From Candidatus Omnitrophota bacterium (GTDB taxonomy: Bacteria; Omnitrophota; Gorgyraeia; Zapsychrales; Zapsychraceae), in the NCBI GenBank assembly GCA_029261065.1, contig JAJDCB010000027.1:1-38509 (forward strand): a DNA stretch of 38,509 nt, in the 5' to 3' direction. Positions 1 to 6,430 of this stretch are shown one piece after another. The position numbers and the translations under genes are program-made. The number at the start of each line of letters is the position of its first letter. Position 1 is the stretch's first letter. The notes below the pieces were generated by a model that did not search any database, was not told where the DNA came from, and worked only from the letters and a program-made list of their open reading frames with translations.

Positions 1-2
1 TC

Positions 3-1796
3 ACCTATGATAAAAGAGATAATCTTATCACGCACGTAGATCCAAAGGGACAGCTCACAACAAACACATATGATGATCTCTCCCGATTAATACAGTCGGT
101 AACCCCGGATAACACCATCATAAATACATATGATGATGTGGGTAATGTTCTTACAACAGTTGATAATGATAGCAGTATGAGTTTTACTTACAATAATGTA
201 GATAATCCGTTAACGGTATCAACGACTAATGTTGGCGTACAACCAGCGAGTACCTTAACCAATACATTCAATTTATTAGGAAATCGTACTCAGCTTCTTG
301 ATTCAGCAGGAGGGACGACGCAATTTGATTATGATATCATTAATCGTCTAACCCAACTTATAACACCAGCAAATAGCACTATCAACCTCAGCTACGACCC
401 AACAGGCCGTTTAACACAAATAGCGCACCCAAATAATACATTCGTCAATTACCAATACGACGTTCAGGGACGTTTAAATAACCTTAATCATAAGCACGGT
501 GGGGCAACGTTAGCGAATTTAGATTACGTTTATAACGCGTTAGGTAATATCACAAGTGTCACCGAACAGTCCCAAACAAAAAATTACGGCTATGATGCTT
601 TGCAGCGTTTGCTCAGTGGAGGAACAGCAGGCACGCCAGAAACCTACACCTACGACCCCGTAGGCAACCGCATCGCATCTCATCTTTCTAATGCACACAC
701 AGTTGATGCCGCCAATCGTCTCGTAGAAGATGATACTTATACTTATACCTACGATGCTAACGGCAACATGCTAACTAAAACTGCCAAGGTTGGAGGTGCA
801 GTAACAACGCACACCTACGATGCCCAAAATCAACTCACCCAAATCAATCACCCCAACGCAACAATAACGACATATAAATACGATGGACTGGGACGACGCA
901 TTGAGAAAAACGTCAATGGCGCGATCACACGATACATCTACGATGGCGAAGACATCTTGTTGGAATACGATGGCACAAACTCCCTTCAAGCTAGATACAG
1001 CCACGGCGATCAAACCGATCAACCATTAAGTCAAGATCGGGGAGGGCAGAGTTATTTCTATCACGCGGATCATCAAGGTTCCATCAGAATGATTACCAAT
1101 GTAAGTGGAACAATTGTTAATTCCTATGATTATGATTCGTATGGTAAAATAAATTCAATTATAGAAAGTATTAGTAATCCGTATCTTTATACAGCTAGAG
1201 AATATGATGTGGAGAGTGGTTTATATTATTATCGGGCGAGATATTACGATGCAACAATTGGTAGGTTTTTGCAGAGAGACCCGATTGGTATTACAGATAA
1301 TATAAATTTATATACTTATGTTCATAATAATCCTACCAATTTCATTGACCCATCTGGAGAAATTGCAATTGCTGGAGCTGTATTGGGTGGACTTGGTGGC
1401 ATAATAAGTGAAGTAGGTTTTCAAGCAGCTGGTAATTTAATTGAAGGTAGAAGTGCTTTTTCAAATTTAAATTTTGGTGATATAGGTATTTCAGCATCAA
1501 TCGGTGCTGGAGCTGGGGCAACTGGTGTTGGATTATTTACGCAAGGTGGTAAAGCTTTAAAAGCACTTAAGAAAGTAAATACAGTAAAGAAAAATTTGAA
1601 AGCACGTCAAATAGCTATAGCAGCTGGTAAAGTTCGAAATAAACAAAAAACAGCAGCACAAATACAAAAAGGAAATCAAGCTTTAGGATCTGCATTTGAT
1701 GCATTTAAAAGAGGTTCGATTGCACCGATTATTAAAGGTATAGCAAAAACATTATTCTTTGATGATAAAGTTAATTCTAATGCTTGTGAAAAATAA
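3..1796 (+). CDS. RHS repeat protein, 3' part with RHS core and variable C-terminal domain
   Basis: The frame is already open at base 3 and reads through YD repeats (TYDxxGNL-type units), so this is the 3' part of a longer gene whose start lies outside the window; an internal GTG at 138 is not a credible start. RHS proteins form a beta-cage shell around a C-terminal effector, usually a contact-dependent toxin. The conserved RHS core is visible (YDGLGRRIEKNVNG, then YYYRARYYDATIGRFLQRDPIG), ending at the usual DPSG boundary near base 1365. After it comes a variable domain of about 140 residues, opening with a Gly/Ala-rich hydrophobic stretch (AIAGAVLGGLGGI) and continuing with a Lys-rich part. 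I do not recognise that domain; by position it should be the toxin. Codon use changes after about base 1100 from C-rich to T/A-rich, consistent with an exchanged C-terminus. Certainty is high for RHS and low for the toxin type. Confidence 0.9.
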   Translation, partial: TYDKRDNLITHVDPKGQLTTNTYDDLSRLIQSVTPDNTIINTYDDVGNVLTTVDNDSSMSFTYNNVDNPLTVSTTNVGVQPASTLTNTFNLLGNRTQLLDSAGGTTQFDYDIINRLTQLITPANSTINLSYDPTGRLTQIAHPNNTFVNYQYDVQGRLNNLNHKHGGATLANLDYVYNALGNITSVTEQSQTKNYGYDALQRLLSGGTAGTPETYTYDPVGNRIASHLSNAHTVDAANRLVEDDTYTYTYDANGNMLTKTAKVGGAVTTHTYDAQNQLTQINHPNATITTYKYDGLGRRIEKNVNGAITRYIYDGEDILLEYDGTNSLQARYSHGDQTDQPLSQDRGGQSYFYHADHQGSIRMITNVSGTIVNSYDYDSYGKINSIIESISNPYLYTAREYDVESGLYYYRARYYDATIGRFLQRDPIGITDNINLYTYVHNNPTNFIDPSGEIAIAGAVLGGLGGIISEVGFQAAGNLIEGRSAFSNLNFGDIGISASIGAGAGATGVGLFTQGGKALKALKKVNTVKKNLKARQIAIAAGKVRNKQKTAAQIQKGNQALGSAFDAFKRGSIAPIIKGIAKTLFFDDKVNSNACEK

Positions 1797-1817
1797 ATCA
1801 CAAAACTGGGAGAATCA

Positions 1818-2045
1818 ATGAATATATTCATAATCTTAGGAATAATTTGGGTGGCATATGTTGGGTATACTATGGTTAAGAAAGATGGCAAGAGGGGTAT
1901 TCTTACACTTGTTTTTTTAATTTTCGCTGCATTACTTTGGGCGTCTGGAGAGAAGTTTGGGTTTAATGGGGGTGTTGCTGCTGTAGTGGTTTCCGTATTA
2001 TTTATTCTTGGGGTGTTTATTTACGACAATAAGAAAAGTAAATAA
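1818..2045 (+). CDS. Small three-helix membrane protein, possible RHS immunity protein
   Basis: The 75-residue protein has three predicted membrane segments (about residues 2-19, 27-43 and 50-69) and a Lys-rich tail (DNKKSK). It begins 21 bases after the RHS stop, with a GGGAG ribosome-binding site just upstream, so the two are probably co-transcribed. A small gene directly behind an RHS C-terminus is the usual place for the cognate immunity protein. The all-membrane composition would suit protection against a membrane-acting toxin, but that is inference from position. I recognise no family. Confidence 0.55.
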   Translation: MNIFIILGIIWVAYVGYTMVKKDGKRGILTLVFLIFAALLWASGEKFGFNGGVAAVVVSVLFILGVFIYDNKKSK

Positions 2046-2171
2046 GTTAAAATAATTTTCTATTCAGAATCAGTAATTAACGTTACTGGCTCTACAGTGG
2101 TTGCTGCCGCTATTCAGACATTCTTTGTTGATTGTGATAAACATATTAAGTCAATACAATGTGAGGAATAA
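2046..2171 (+). pseudogene. Orphan coding remnant, probable displaced RHS C-terminal tail
   Basis: This stretch is open, without a start, in the same frame as the preceding gene and directly after its stop. It translates to a protein-like tail (STVVAAAIQTFFVDCDKH, then a CEE end) and stops five bases before the next gene. A tail with no start in front of a small gene is the pattern left by orphan RHS C-terminus/immunity modules that accumulate behind RHS genes. The reading is short, so it could be chance. Confidence 0.35.
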
Positions 2172-2176
2172 TTGTA

Positions 2177-2554
2177 ATGTCTTGGATTAAAAATACTAAG
2201 CAGGCTTGGAAATTAATAATATTTTATTTTTTTATTTATTTAACGTTTTTTGATTTAATTGCTTTGATTTTTATTATTCCAAATGAAAATGAAGTGGCAC
2301 AATTAATTGCATTTATTTTGATAGTTACCTTTCCTATATTTGCATTTAGTTGGCTATGTGTATCGATTAAATGTCCTGAATGTGGATGTATGCCTGTTTG
2401 GAATATCTTAAAAACAGTTTCGAATAAACAAATACTTCAAAAATTGACTAATATCAAAGATTGTCCAGATTGTGAGAAGAACAAAGTGCCAGGTCCCTGG
2501 TATGGAATACCCTGTCAATCCTTCGATATAGATTGTTTGATTGAGCTATTTTAA
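2177..2554 (+). CDS. Two-helix membrane protein with Cys motifs, possible orphan immunity protein
   Basis: The 125-residue protein has two hydrophobic segments (about residues 13-36 and 42-64), then a soluble part with CPECGC and CPDC motifs that could hold one zinc ion. It starts five bases after the orphan tail. It could be the immunity partner of that tail, but no family is recognised. Codons for KVPGPWYGIP coincide with a REP-like sequence (2483-2511) also found in inverted form beyond the IS110 gene, so the C-terminus after CEKN may have been replaced by mobile DNA. Confidence 0.5.
   Translation: MSWIKNTKQAWKLIIFYFFIYLTFFDLIALIFIIPNENEVAQLIAFILIVTFPIFAFSWLCVSIKCPECGCMPVWNILKTVSNKQILQKLTNIKDCPDCEKNKVPGPWYGIPCQSFDIDCLIELF
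2483..2511 (-). repeat. REP-like sequence, short form
   Basis: Read on the minus strand this is GGTATTCCATA, then CCA, then GGGACCTGGCACTTT. The same 11- and 15-base blocks recur in inverted orientation at 3961-4019, where a 33-base segment containing a perfect hairpin replaces CCA. The two copies flank the IS110 transposase. Confidence 0.6.
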
Positions 2555-2575
2555 TACATAAGTATATATAATTGA

Positions 2576-2755
2576 TTTGGAAGTGAGCTGGCTGCTTCGA
2601 CGATGTATCAACCTGGTATTCGTACATAGGTTATTATACCTGTACATTATATTGACTCCGTCGCGGCCTGCCTTGATCTTCATGCGTGAATTCAGTTATT
2701 CTTTATCACATAGGGACCTTCAAGGATCACCTTTCGTGCCAACTCACTTTCCAAA
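2576..2755 (-). ncRNA. 180-nt inverted-repeat-bounded region beside IS110, candidate structured RNA
   Basis: This stretch between the transposase stop and the preceding gene holds no convincing gene. Its ends pair: TTTGGAAGTGAGCTGGC at 2576-2592 against GCCAACTCACTTTCCAAA at 2738-2755, with one bulge and one wobble. IS110-family elements encode a bridge RNA of this general size in one non-coding end; IS1111-type members place it downstream of the transposase. Position, size and pairing fit, but the element ends and the guide loops are not identified. Confidence 0.3.
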
Positions 2756-2775
2756 ATTAGTATTTATTTTACTCT

Positions 2776-3876
2776 CTATGCATACTTAGTCTTATTAACC
2801 ATTAAAGACCATATAAATCCACTCAATTCTCTTGCCACAGCAACAGCTGCCACATTCTTGTTCTTTCTATTTCCTAAATTTATAAATTTTTGATTTAATC
2901 TTTTCTGTGCTTTCCAGGCATATTCTATAACTTCGCTATTTTGATCTTTTTGTCGTTTTTGTAATTCTTTTGATATATTTGGTCTATGACGATAATGCCA
3001 AGCAGATTCAACTAACAACTGTCGTACTCTTTTGTTTCCTGTTGCTGTTATTTTTCCCATTCGATGTGTATTTCCAGATGAATATTGTGATGGTGTTAAT
3101 CCAAAATAGCCCATTAAATGACTCGGTTTAGCAAATCGATCAAAATCGACAACCTCACATATTATTGTTATTGCACTTAATGTATCTATCCCTTTTAAAC
3201 ATCGTAATCTATTTACCGACTTAACATAGCGTTCGCTCTGTGCAAGCTTTTCTATCCTTTCTTCTATACAACGCAACTCCATTAGTTCACCTTCTAACAT
3301 GGATAAATAGCGCTTATACACATAAAGCTCTTCTTCTGTTGCTAGAATTATCTTTTTTAAAAACCACCAATGTTTTTCTGTCCAATTCTTTCCTTCACGA
3401 TAAACTATTCCTTTTGTCTGTAAAAATTTTAATATATGTTGCTTCGACTGATGTATCTTTTTCTTTATTTGTTCTCTTAATCTAATAATACATCGATCTG
3501 CTTCTTCTTGCTCGGTTGGAACATGCACTTGGGTTAATTCTCCGGCCCGATATAATTTGGCTAAATTTCTCGCATCACGACTATCTGTTTTTATTTTATC
3601 ACCCGATCTCTTAGGAATTAAACTTGGTGCGATCACTGCGCTCTCAATTCCAATTTCTTTTAACCATCGGTACATAACATATCCTCCTACTCCAGCCTCA
3701 TAACATGCTTCAATTTTATACTCACGATACAATCTTTCATAAATTTTTTGTATTAGTTTTTTATCATTTTTAATTGTCTTTTCAAAGAGGGTTTCATTTT
3801 CTTGTTCACGAAAGACAGCTATTCTGATAAAATCCTTGTGTACATCATTACCAATATAAAGTGTTTGTTTTTTCAT
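2776..3876 (-). CDS. IS110-family transposase (DEDD recombinase)
   Basis: The 366-residue protein has the two domains of IS110 recombinases. The N-terminal RuvC-like DEDD domain shows D11 (GNDVHKD), E60 (YEAGVGG), D98 and D101 (KTDSRDARNLA). A coiled central part follows, then the C-terminal Tnp20 domain (LKGIDTLSAITIICEV, GYFGLTPSQYSSG, GNKRVRQLLVESAW), with a candidate catalytic serine in the SSG motif near residue 267. All expected motifs are present and the length is normal, so it may be active. IS110 elements lack long terminal inverted repeats, so the exact ends cannot be set by eye. A strong ribosome-binding site (AGGAG) precedes the start. It lies convergent to the upstream RHS block. 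Confidence 0.93.
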   Translation of the reverse strand: MKKQTLYIGNDVHKDFIRIAVFREQENETLFEKTIKNDKKLIQKIYERLYREYKIEACYEAGVGGYVMYRWLKEIGIESAVIAPSLIPKRSGDKIKTDSRDARNLAKLYRAGELTQVHVPTEQEEADRCIIRLREQIKKKIHQSKQHILKFLQTKGIVYREGKNWTEKHWWFLKKIILATEEELYVYKRYLSMLEGELMELRCIEERIEKLAQSERYVKSVNRLRCLKGIDTLSAITIICEVVDFDRFAKPSHLMGYFGLTPSQYSSGNTHRMGKITATGNKRVRQLLVESAWHYRHRPNISKELQKRQKDQNSEVIEYAWKAQKRLNQKFINLGNRKNKNVAAVAVARELSGFIWSLMVNKTKYA

Positions 3877-3902
3877 ACCGGTGCTCCTTTCGTTTTTGAC
3901 TT

Positions 3903-3939
3903 ATTATAGTCGATTGTAGCTCTGGTGACTAGATCACCA
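3903..3939 (-). promoter_or_regulatory. IS110 upstream end: TATAAT box and hairpin
   Basis: On the transposase strand a TATAAT box lies at 3908-3903, with no good -35 at the right distance. Just upstream a six-base-pair stem (TGGTGA/TCACCA, 3923-3939) sits in the non-coding end. IS110-type circles are known to build a junction promoter from a -35 in one end and a -10 in the other, which would fit a lone -10. That reading is inference. Confidence 0.35.
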
Positions 3940-3960
3940 ATCTACGTTTGAAAGGACGCC

Positions 3961-4019
3961 GGTATTCCATAATATCTTCATCCCGTTACTTTTGGCGGGA
4001 TGAAGGGACCTGGCACTTT
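3961..4019 (+). repeat. REP-like sequence with perfect 10-bp hairpin
   Basis: CTTCATCCCG (3976-3985) pairs perfectly with CGGGATGAAG (3996-4005) around a ten-base loop. Flanks GGTATTCCATA and GGGACCTGGCACTTT match the inverted copy at 2483-2511. GGGACCTGGCAC-type sequences resemble the repeats that accompany RAYT transposases. The rest of 4020-4140 shows no gene. Confidence 0.6.
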
Positions 4020-4102
4020 TCTATAAAACCCTCCGTTTAAGCTTAATTTTCGGTATGGTTTATTATGAGTCAACGAATCTACATTTTTGATCTTAATTAA
4101 TT

Positions 4103-4124
4103 CCTAACTTTTTGCAAAGTTAGG
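4103..4124. repeat. Short hairpin upstream of the PEP-CTERM gene
   Basis: CCTAACTTT and AAAGTTAGG form a nine-base-pair stem with a four-base loop. TGAGTCAA occurs on either side (about 4064 and 4131). It lacks a T-run and is 23 bases upstream of the TGTCA repeats, so it could be a weak terminator or a protein site. Confidence 0.4.
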
Positions 4125-4146
4125 TTTATCTTGAGTCAATTCGAGG

Positions 4147-4201
4147 TGTCATATTCTGTCATGTTGTGTCACATTGACTTTCCTTAATCATATGGCATAC
4201 T
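4147..4201 (+). promoter_or_regulatory. Promoter with triple TGTCA direct repeat (Pho-box-like)
   Basis: TGTCA occurs at 4147, 4157 and 4167, exactly 10 bp apart and so on one face of the helix. The fuller unit is (G/C)TGTCA(T/C), close to the CTGTCAT half-site bound by PhoB. The repeats end next to a -35 box TTGACT (4174-4179), followed after 16 bp by CATACT (4196-4201). Tandem repeats abutting the -35 are typical of OmpR/PhoB-family activators. The next gene starts 80 bp downstream. Confidence 0.6.
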
Positions 4202-4281
4202 AAACAATATAATTGAAATAAAGGTATAGCCAGGTAATTAGATGTAGGTGCCTTAAATATAGTGTTTGGAGGAAACACAAG

Positions 4282-4908
4282 ATGAAAAAAATAACTAAAC
4301 TTTGGGTTTTGGTATTTACTATTTGTGGTTTAATGGCAACTCAAGCTCATGCAACAATTATCTTTATGGATAATTTTGATACTGAAAATGGCGGAGTTGG
4401 TACAGTAAATTATGTCGGTTTTGCAAATTGGACTGTATCAAACGGTACTGTTGATATAATCGGAAATGGTTTTGCTGATGCATTACCAGGTAACGGACTT
4501 TATGTTGATTTAGATGGATCGACAAGCAATGCAGGAATTCTTTCAACGCAAATTACAGTAACACCTGGTGAATATTGGTTGTCATTTGATCTTGCTGGAA
4601 GTCAAAGTACATTTGGTTCGGCTAATAACTCAGTTGATGTAAGTTTTGGTATGGTTTTTTCTGAGTCATTTACTGCAGCGGATTTTGATCCATTTTCTAC
4701 TGTCCAACGATCTTTCACAGTGCTTGCTGGAAACACAGCAACTTTAGCATTTGATCATGATGCGGGTGGAGATAATTTTGGGATTTTATTGGATAATGTT
4801 CGTTTAGAACAACATGATCCAGTCAGTGCCGTTCCAGAACCAATGAGCATGTTGCTTTTTGGAGCAGGATTAGTAGGTGCAGCTCTTAAACGTAAGTTTA
4901 ACGTCTAA
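4282..4908 (+). CDS. PEP-CTERM sorting domain protein, secreted
   Basis: The 208-residue protein has an N-terminal signal peptide (MKKITKLWVLVFTICGLMA, cleavage probably after ATQAHA). A beta-rich, Gly/Asn/Asp-rich body resembles jelly-roll galactose-binding or DUF642-like folds. It ends in a PEP-CTERM tail: VPEP, a hydrophobic helix (MSMLLFGAGLVGAAL) and KRKF. Such tails are recognised and cleaved by exosortase (EpsH/XrtA family) for surface or extracellular-matrix delivery; no exosortase is in this window. A strong ribosome-binding site (GGAGG) sits 9 bases upstream of the start. It is a single-gene unit with its own promoter upstream and terminator downstream. Its ligand or role in the matrix cannot be told from sequence. 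Confidence 0.9.
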   Translation: MKKITKLWVLVFTICGLMATQAHATIIFMDNFDTENGGVGTVNYVGFANWTVSNGTVDIIGNGFADALPGNGLYVDLDGSTSNAGILSTQITVTPGEYWLSFDLAGSQSTFGSANNSVDVSFGMVFSESFTAADFDPFSTVQRSFTVLAGNTATLAFDHDAGGDNFGILLDNVRLEQHDPVSAVPEPMSMLLFGAGLVGAALKRKFNV

Positions 4909-4930
4909 TAAATTTAGATGTTTGAATATA

Positions 4931-4966
4931 AAAAAGGCGATCTCAAAAGAGGTCGTTTTTTTTTTT
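4931..4966 (+). terminator. Intrinsic terminator of the PEP-CTERM gene
   Basis: The stem GCGATCTC/GAGGTCGT, with two G.T wobbles and an AAAA loop, is followed by a run of 11 T. It lies 23 bases after the stop codon. The upstream A-run also makes it usable on the minus strand. Confidence 0.85.
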
Positions 4967-5047
4967 GAATAAACACTGATACTGTCTTTTCCTGGCACTT
5001 TGAGTGTTGTCGTTTAATTATTTCATTACTTTTCGATGCATAACAAT

Positions 5048-5100
5048 TTAATCTACGCCGGTCGCTTTTTCTGGATAAACCAGAGTATAGCAGGTTAAAA
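5048..5100 (+). repeat. 53-bp direct repeat, copy A
   Basis: This copy matches 5524-5576 with four mismatches over 53 bases; both contain the small palindrome CTGGATAAACCAG. The two copies flank the minus-strand zinc-ribbon gene. Around copy A, CATAACAA (5039-5046) and TTGTTATG (5134-5141) form a perfect outer inverted repeat, and the stop codon of the flanked gene falls inside the right arm. Confidence 0.8.
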
Positions 5101-5136
5101 GAAAAGAGTGACAGGGCTCTTTGTACGATTTCGTTG

Positions 5137-5502
5137 TTATGTGTTCTTATTTTTTTCACGCACAGTTTTTAAAAAATTTAAGAAAGCTAATCTACGCTGA
5201 CATTTTTTACAATAATAATCTGTTTTAACTTCTGCATCTTCAATCTTTAGTCTATTTTGATCAAATGGGTATTCTTGAGGTAAATCTTTCAGTAATCCAA
5301 AATATTCAGGATAATATGAATCGAAGTCAGCGTCACAAAAGTCGCAAAGTATTATTTTTTCCCCGAATATTTCATATAAATAATATTCGTGTTCATCATT
5401 TTTCAGTTCTGTTATCTCTTCCTTTGAATGACCGCAATCATAGCAAGGAGCTACTTCAATGCTAGCCATATCACTATTACAAATTGGACATTCCATTTTC
5501 AT
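5137..5502 (-). CDS. Two-zinc-ribbon hypothetical protein between direct repeats
   Basis: The 121-residue protein has four Cys pairs: CPIC near residue 5, CYDC near 19, CDFC near 54 and CKKC near 98. This suggests two zinc-binding sites around an acidic, aromatic-rich centre (DADFDSYYPEYFG). The pattern resembles a widespread family of small uncharacterised zinc-ribbon proteins; no function is known to me. It reads against the PEP-CTERM gene and is enclosed by 53-bp direct repeats with nothing else inside, like a one-gene mobile cassette. Its stop codon TAA lies within the CATAACAA arm of an outer inverted repeat. No clear promoter or ribosome-binding site is seen. Confidence 0.75.
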   Translation of the reverse strand: MKMECPICNSDMASIEVAPCYDCGHSKEEITELKNDEHEYYLYEIFGEKIILCDFCDADFDSYYPEYFGLLKDLPQEYPFDQNRLKIEDAEVKTDYYCKKCQRRLAFLNFLKTVREKNKNT

Positions 5503-5523
5503 TTATTATTTTCACAGAACGAC

Positions 5524-5576
5524 TTAATCTACGACAGTCGTTTTTCCTGGATAAACCAGAGTATAGCAGGTTAAAA
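5524..5576 (+). repeat. 53-bp direct repeat, copy B
   Basis: This is the partner of 5048-5100, in the same orientation, starting 22 bases upstream of the zinc-ribbon gene start. The outer TTGTTATG arm seen around copy A is not recognisable here, so only the core is shared. Confidence 0.8.
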
Positions 5577-5690
5577 CTATTTAAGCTTTTAATAACTTTA
5601 CCATTTTTTACTTTAAAAGGACACAAATGACATGAAGAATGTCGCTTATTTAGATTTTTTAAGATAGCTTCTCAATAACGAATTTTTTTA

Positions 5691-5720
5691 ACACCATCCT
5701 AGTGAGGGTGTCTTTTTTTT
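5691..5720 (+). terminator. Intrinsic terminator upstream of the mraZ promoter
   Basis: ACACCATC pairs with GAGGGTGT (one mismatch) and is followed by eight T on the + strand. No + strand gene precedes it within 5577-5690, so it either ends an unseen short transcript or insulates the dcw promoter from upstream reading. Bases 5721-5841 contain a small GACTAC/GTAGTC hairpin and no gene that I can support. Confidence 0.6.
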
Positions 5721-5841
5721 GGAAAAATAGGAGGAATTGTGGAATTAAGCCAGGAAGGGACTACATCTAGTAGTCTAAAGGGGGATATGACACAAAATGT
5801 TGTGGTTCAGGTAAATACGTCAATTTTTTTAAAAAGCAGGG

Positions 5842-5870
5842 TTGACAGGGTCCCAGGATATATGTATACT
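5842..5870 (+). promoter_or_regulatory. Promoter of the dcw cluster
   Basis: A perfect TTGACA (5842-5847), a 17-bp spacer and TATACT (5865-5870) make a near-consensus sigma-70 promoter. Transcription should start near 5877, giving a leader of about 95 bases before mraZ. Confidence 0.85.
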
Positions 5871-5880
5871 GTGAATCATG

Positions 5881-5904
5881 GTGGTTCGAAGTGGAGTGAA
5901 GTGG
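5881..5904 (+). promoter_or_regulatory. MraZ operator: three GTGG repeats at 10-bp spacing
   Basis: GTGG occurs at 5881, 5891 and 5901; the last two read GAAGTGG. MraZ is known to bind tandem short G-rich direct repeats spaced one helical turn apart in its own promoter region. Lying just downstream of the predicted transcription start, this array should allow MraZ to repress the whole cluster. Confidence 0.75.
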
Positions 5905-5972
5905 TTAATTGAATCATTCTTGTCACATTTAAAAAATTCATTATTTCTCGCAAAAAAAAGAGTTTTGGCCTT

Positions 5973-6410
5973 ATGTTTTATGGTGAATACAAGCATAGCA
6001 TTGATCGCAAAGGGCGTCTTATTATGCCTGCCAAGTTCAGGGAGGTCTGTAAAGATGCTGGATTAGAGCGATTTTATCTGACGCGTGGTCTTGATAAATG
6101 CATCTTTATGTTCAGCGAAGAAGAGTGGCGCGCTCAAGAGCAAAAATTTCGAAATATGTCCTTTACCAAGCAAGAAACGCGTTCGTTTAACCGACTGTTT
6201 TTCTCAGGTGCTGTTGATATTTTACCCGATAAGCAAGGCCGATTTATTGTGCCTCAATATTTAAAAGATTATGCGACGATTAAACGCGATGCGATTATTA
6301 TTGGTGTTTCCAATCGGATTGAGATTTGGGATAAAAAAAGTTGGGAAGAGTTTTACACAAACTCTGGGGACACCTTTGAACAGATTGCAGAAAATATTTT
6401 AAACCTTTAA
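5973..6410 (+). CDS. mraZ: Transcriptional regulator MraZ
   Basis: The 145-residue protein has two AbrB-like half domains: the first opens with FYGEYKHSIDRKGRLIMPAKFR, the second contains FFSGAVDILPDKQGRFIVPQYLKDYA. Both carry the DxxGR(L/F)xxP signature that forms the MraZ ring. The length is normal. In other bacteria it binds repeats upstream of its own gene and tunes the division and cell-wall cluster; the matching repeats are at 5881-5904. It is the first gene of the dcw cluster, 20 bases before rsmH. The ATG at 5973 is chosen because it starts exactly at the conserved MFYGEY N-terminus. Confidence 0.96.
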   Translation: MFYGEYKHSIDRKGRLIMPAKFREVCKDAGLERFYLTRGLDKCIFMFSEEEWRAQEQKFRNMSFTKQETRSFNRLFFSGAVDILPDKQGRFIVPQYLKDYATIKRDAIIIGVSNRIEIWDKKSWEEFYTNSGDTFEQIAENILNL

Positions 6411-6430
6411 ATAAGAATGAATAAATCGAG

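Noticed and set aside
2577-2789. 70-codon open frame on the + strand before the IS110 gene
   Set aside because: It overlaps the inverted-repeat-bounded non-coding region, lacks a ribosome-binding site and has no protein-like pattern.
4140-4281. Sigma-54 promoter for the PEP-CTERM gene
   Set aside because: No TGGCAC-N5-TTGC match; TGGCATACTAA lacks the -12 GC element, whereas a sigma-70 pattern is present.
5878-6066. Open frame overlapping the mraZ start
   Set aside because: Out of frame with mraZ, covers the MraZ operator, no family resemblance.
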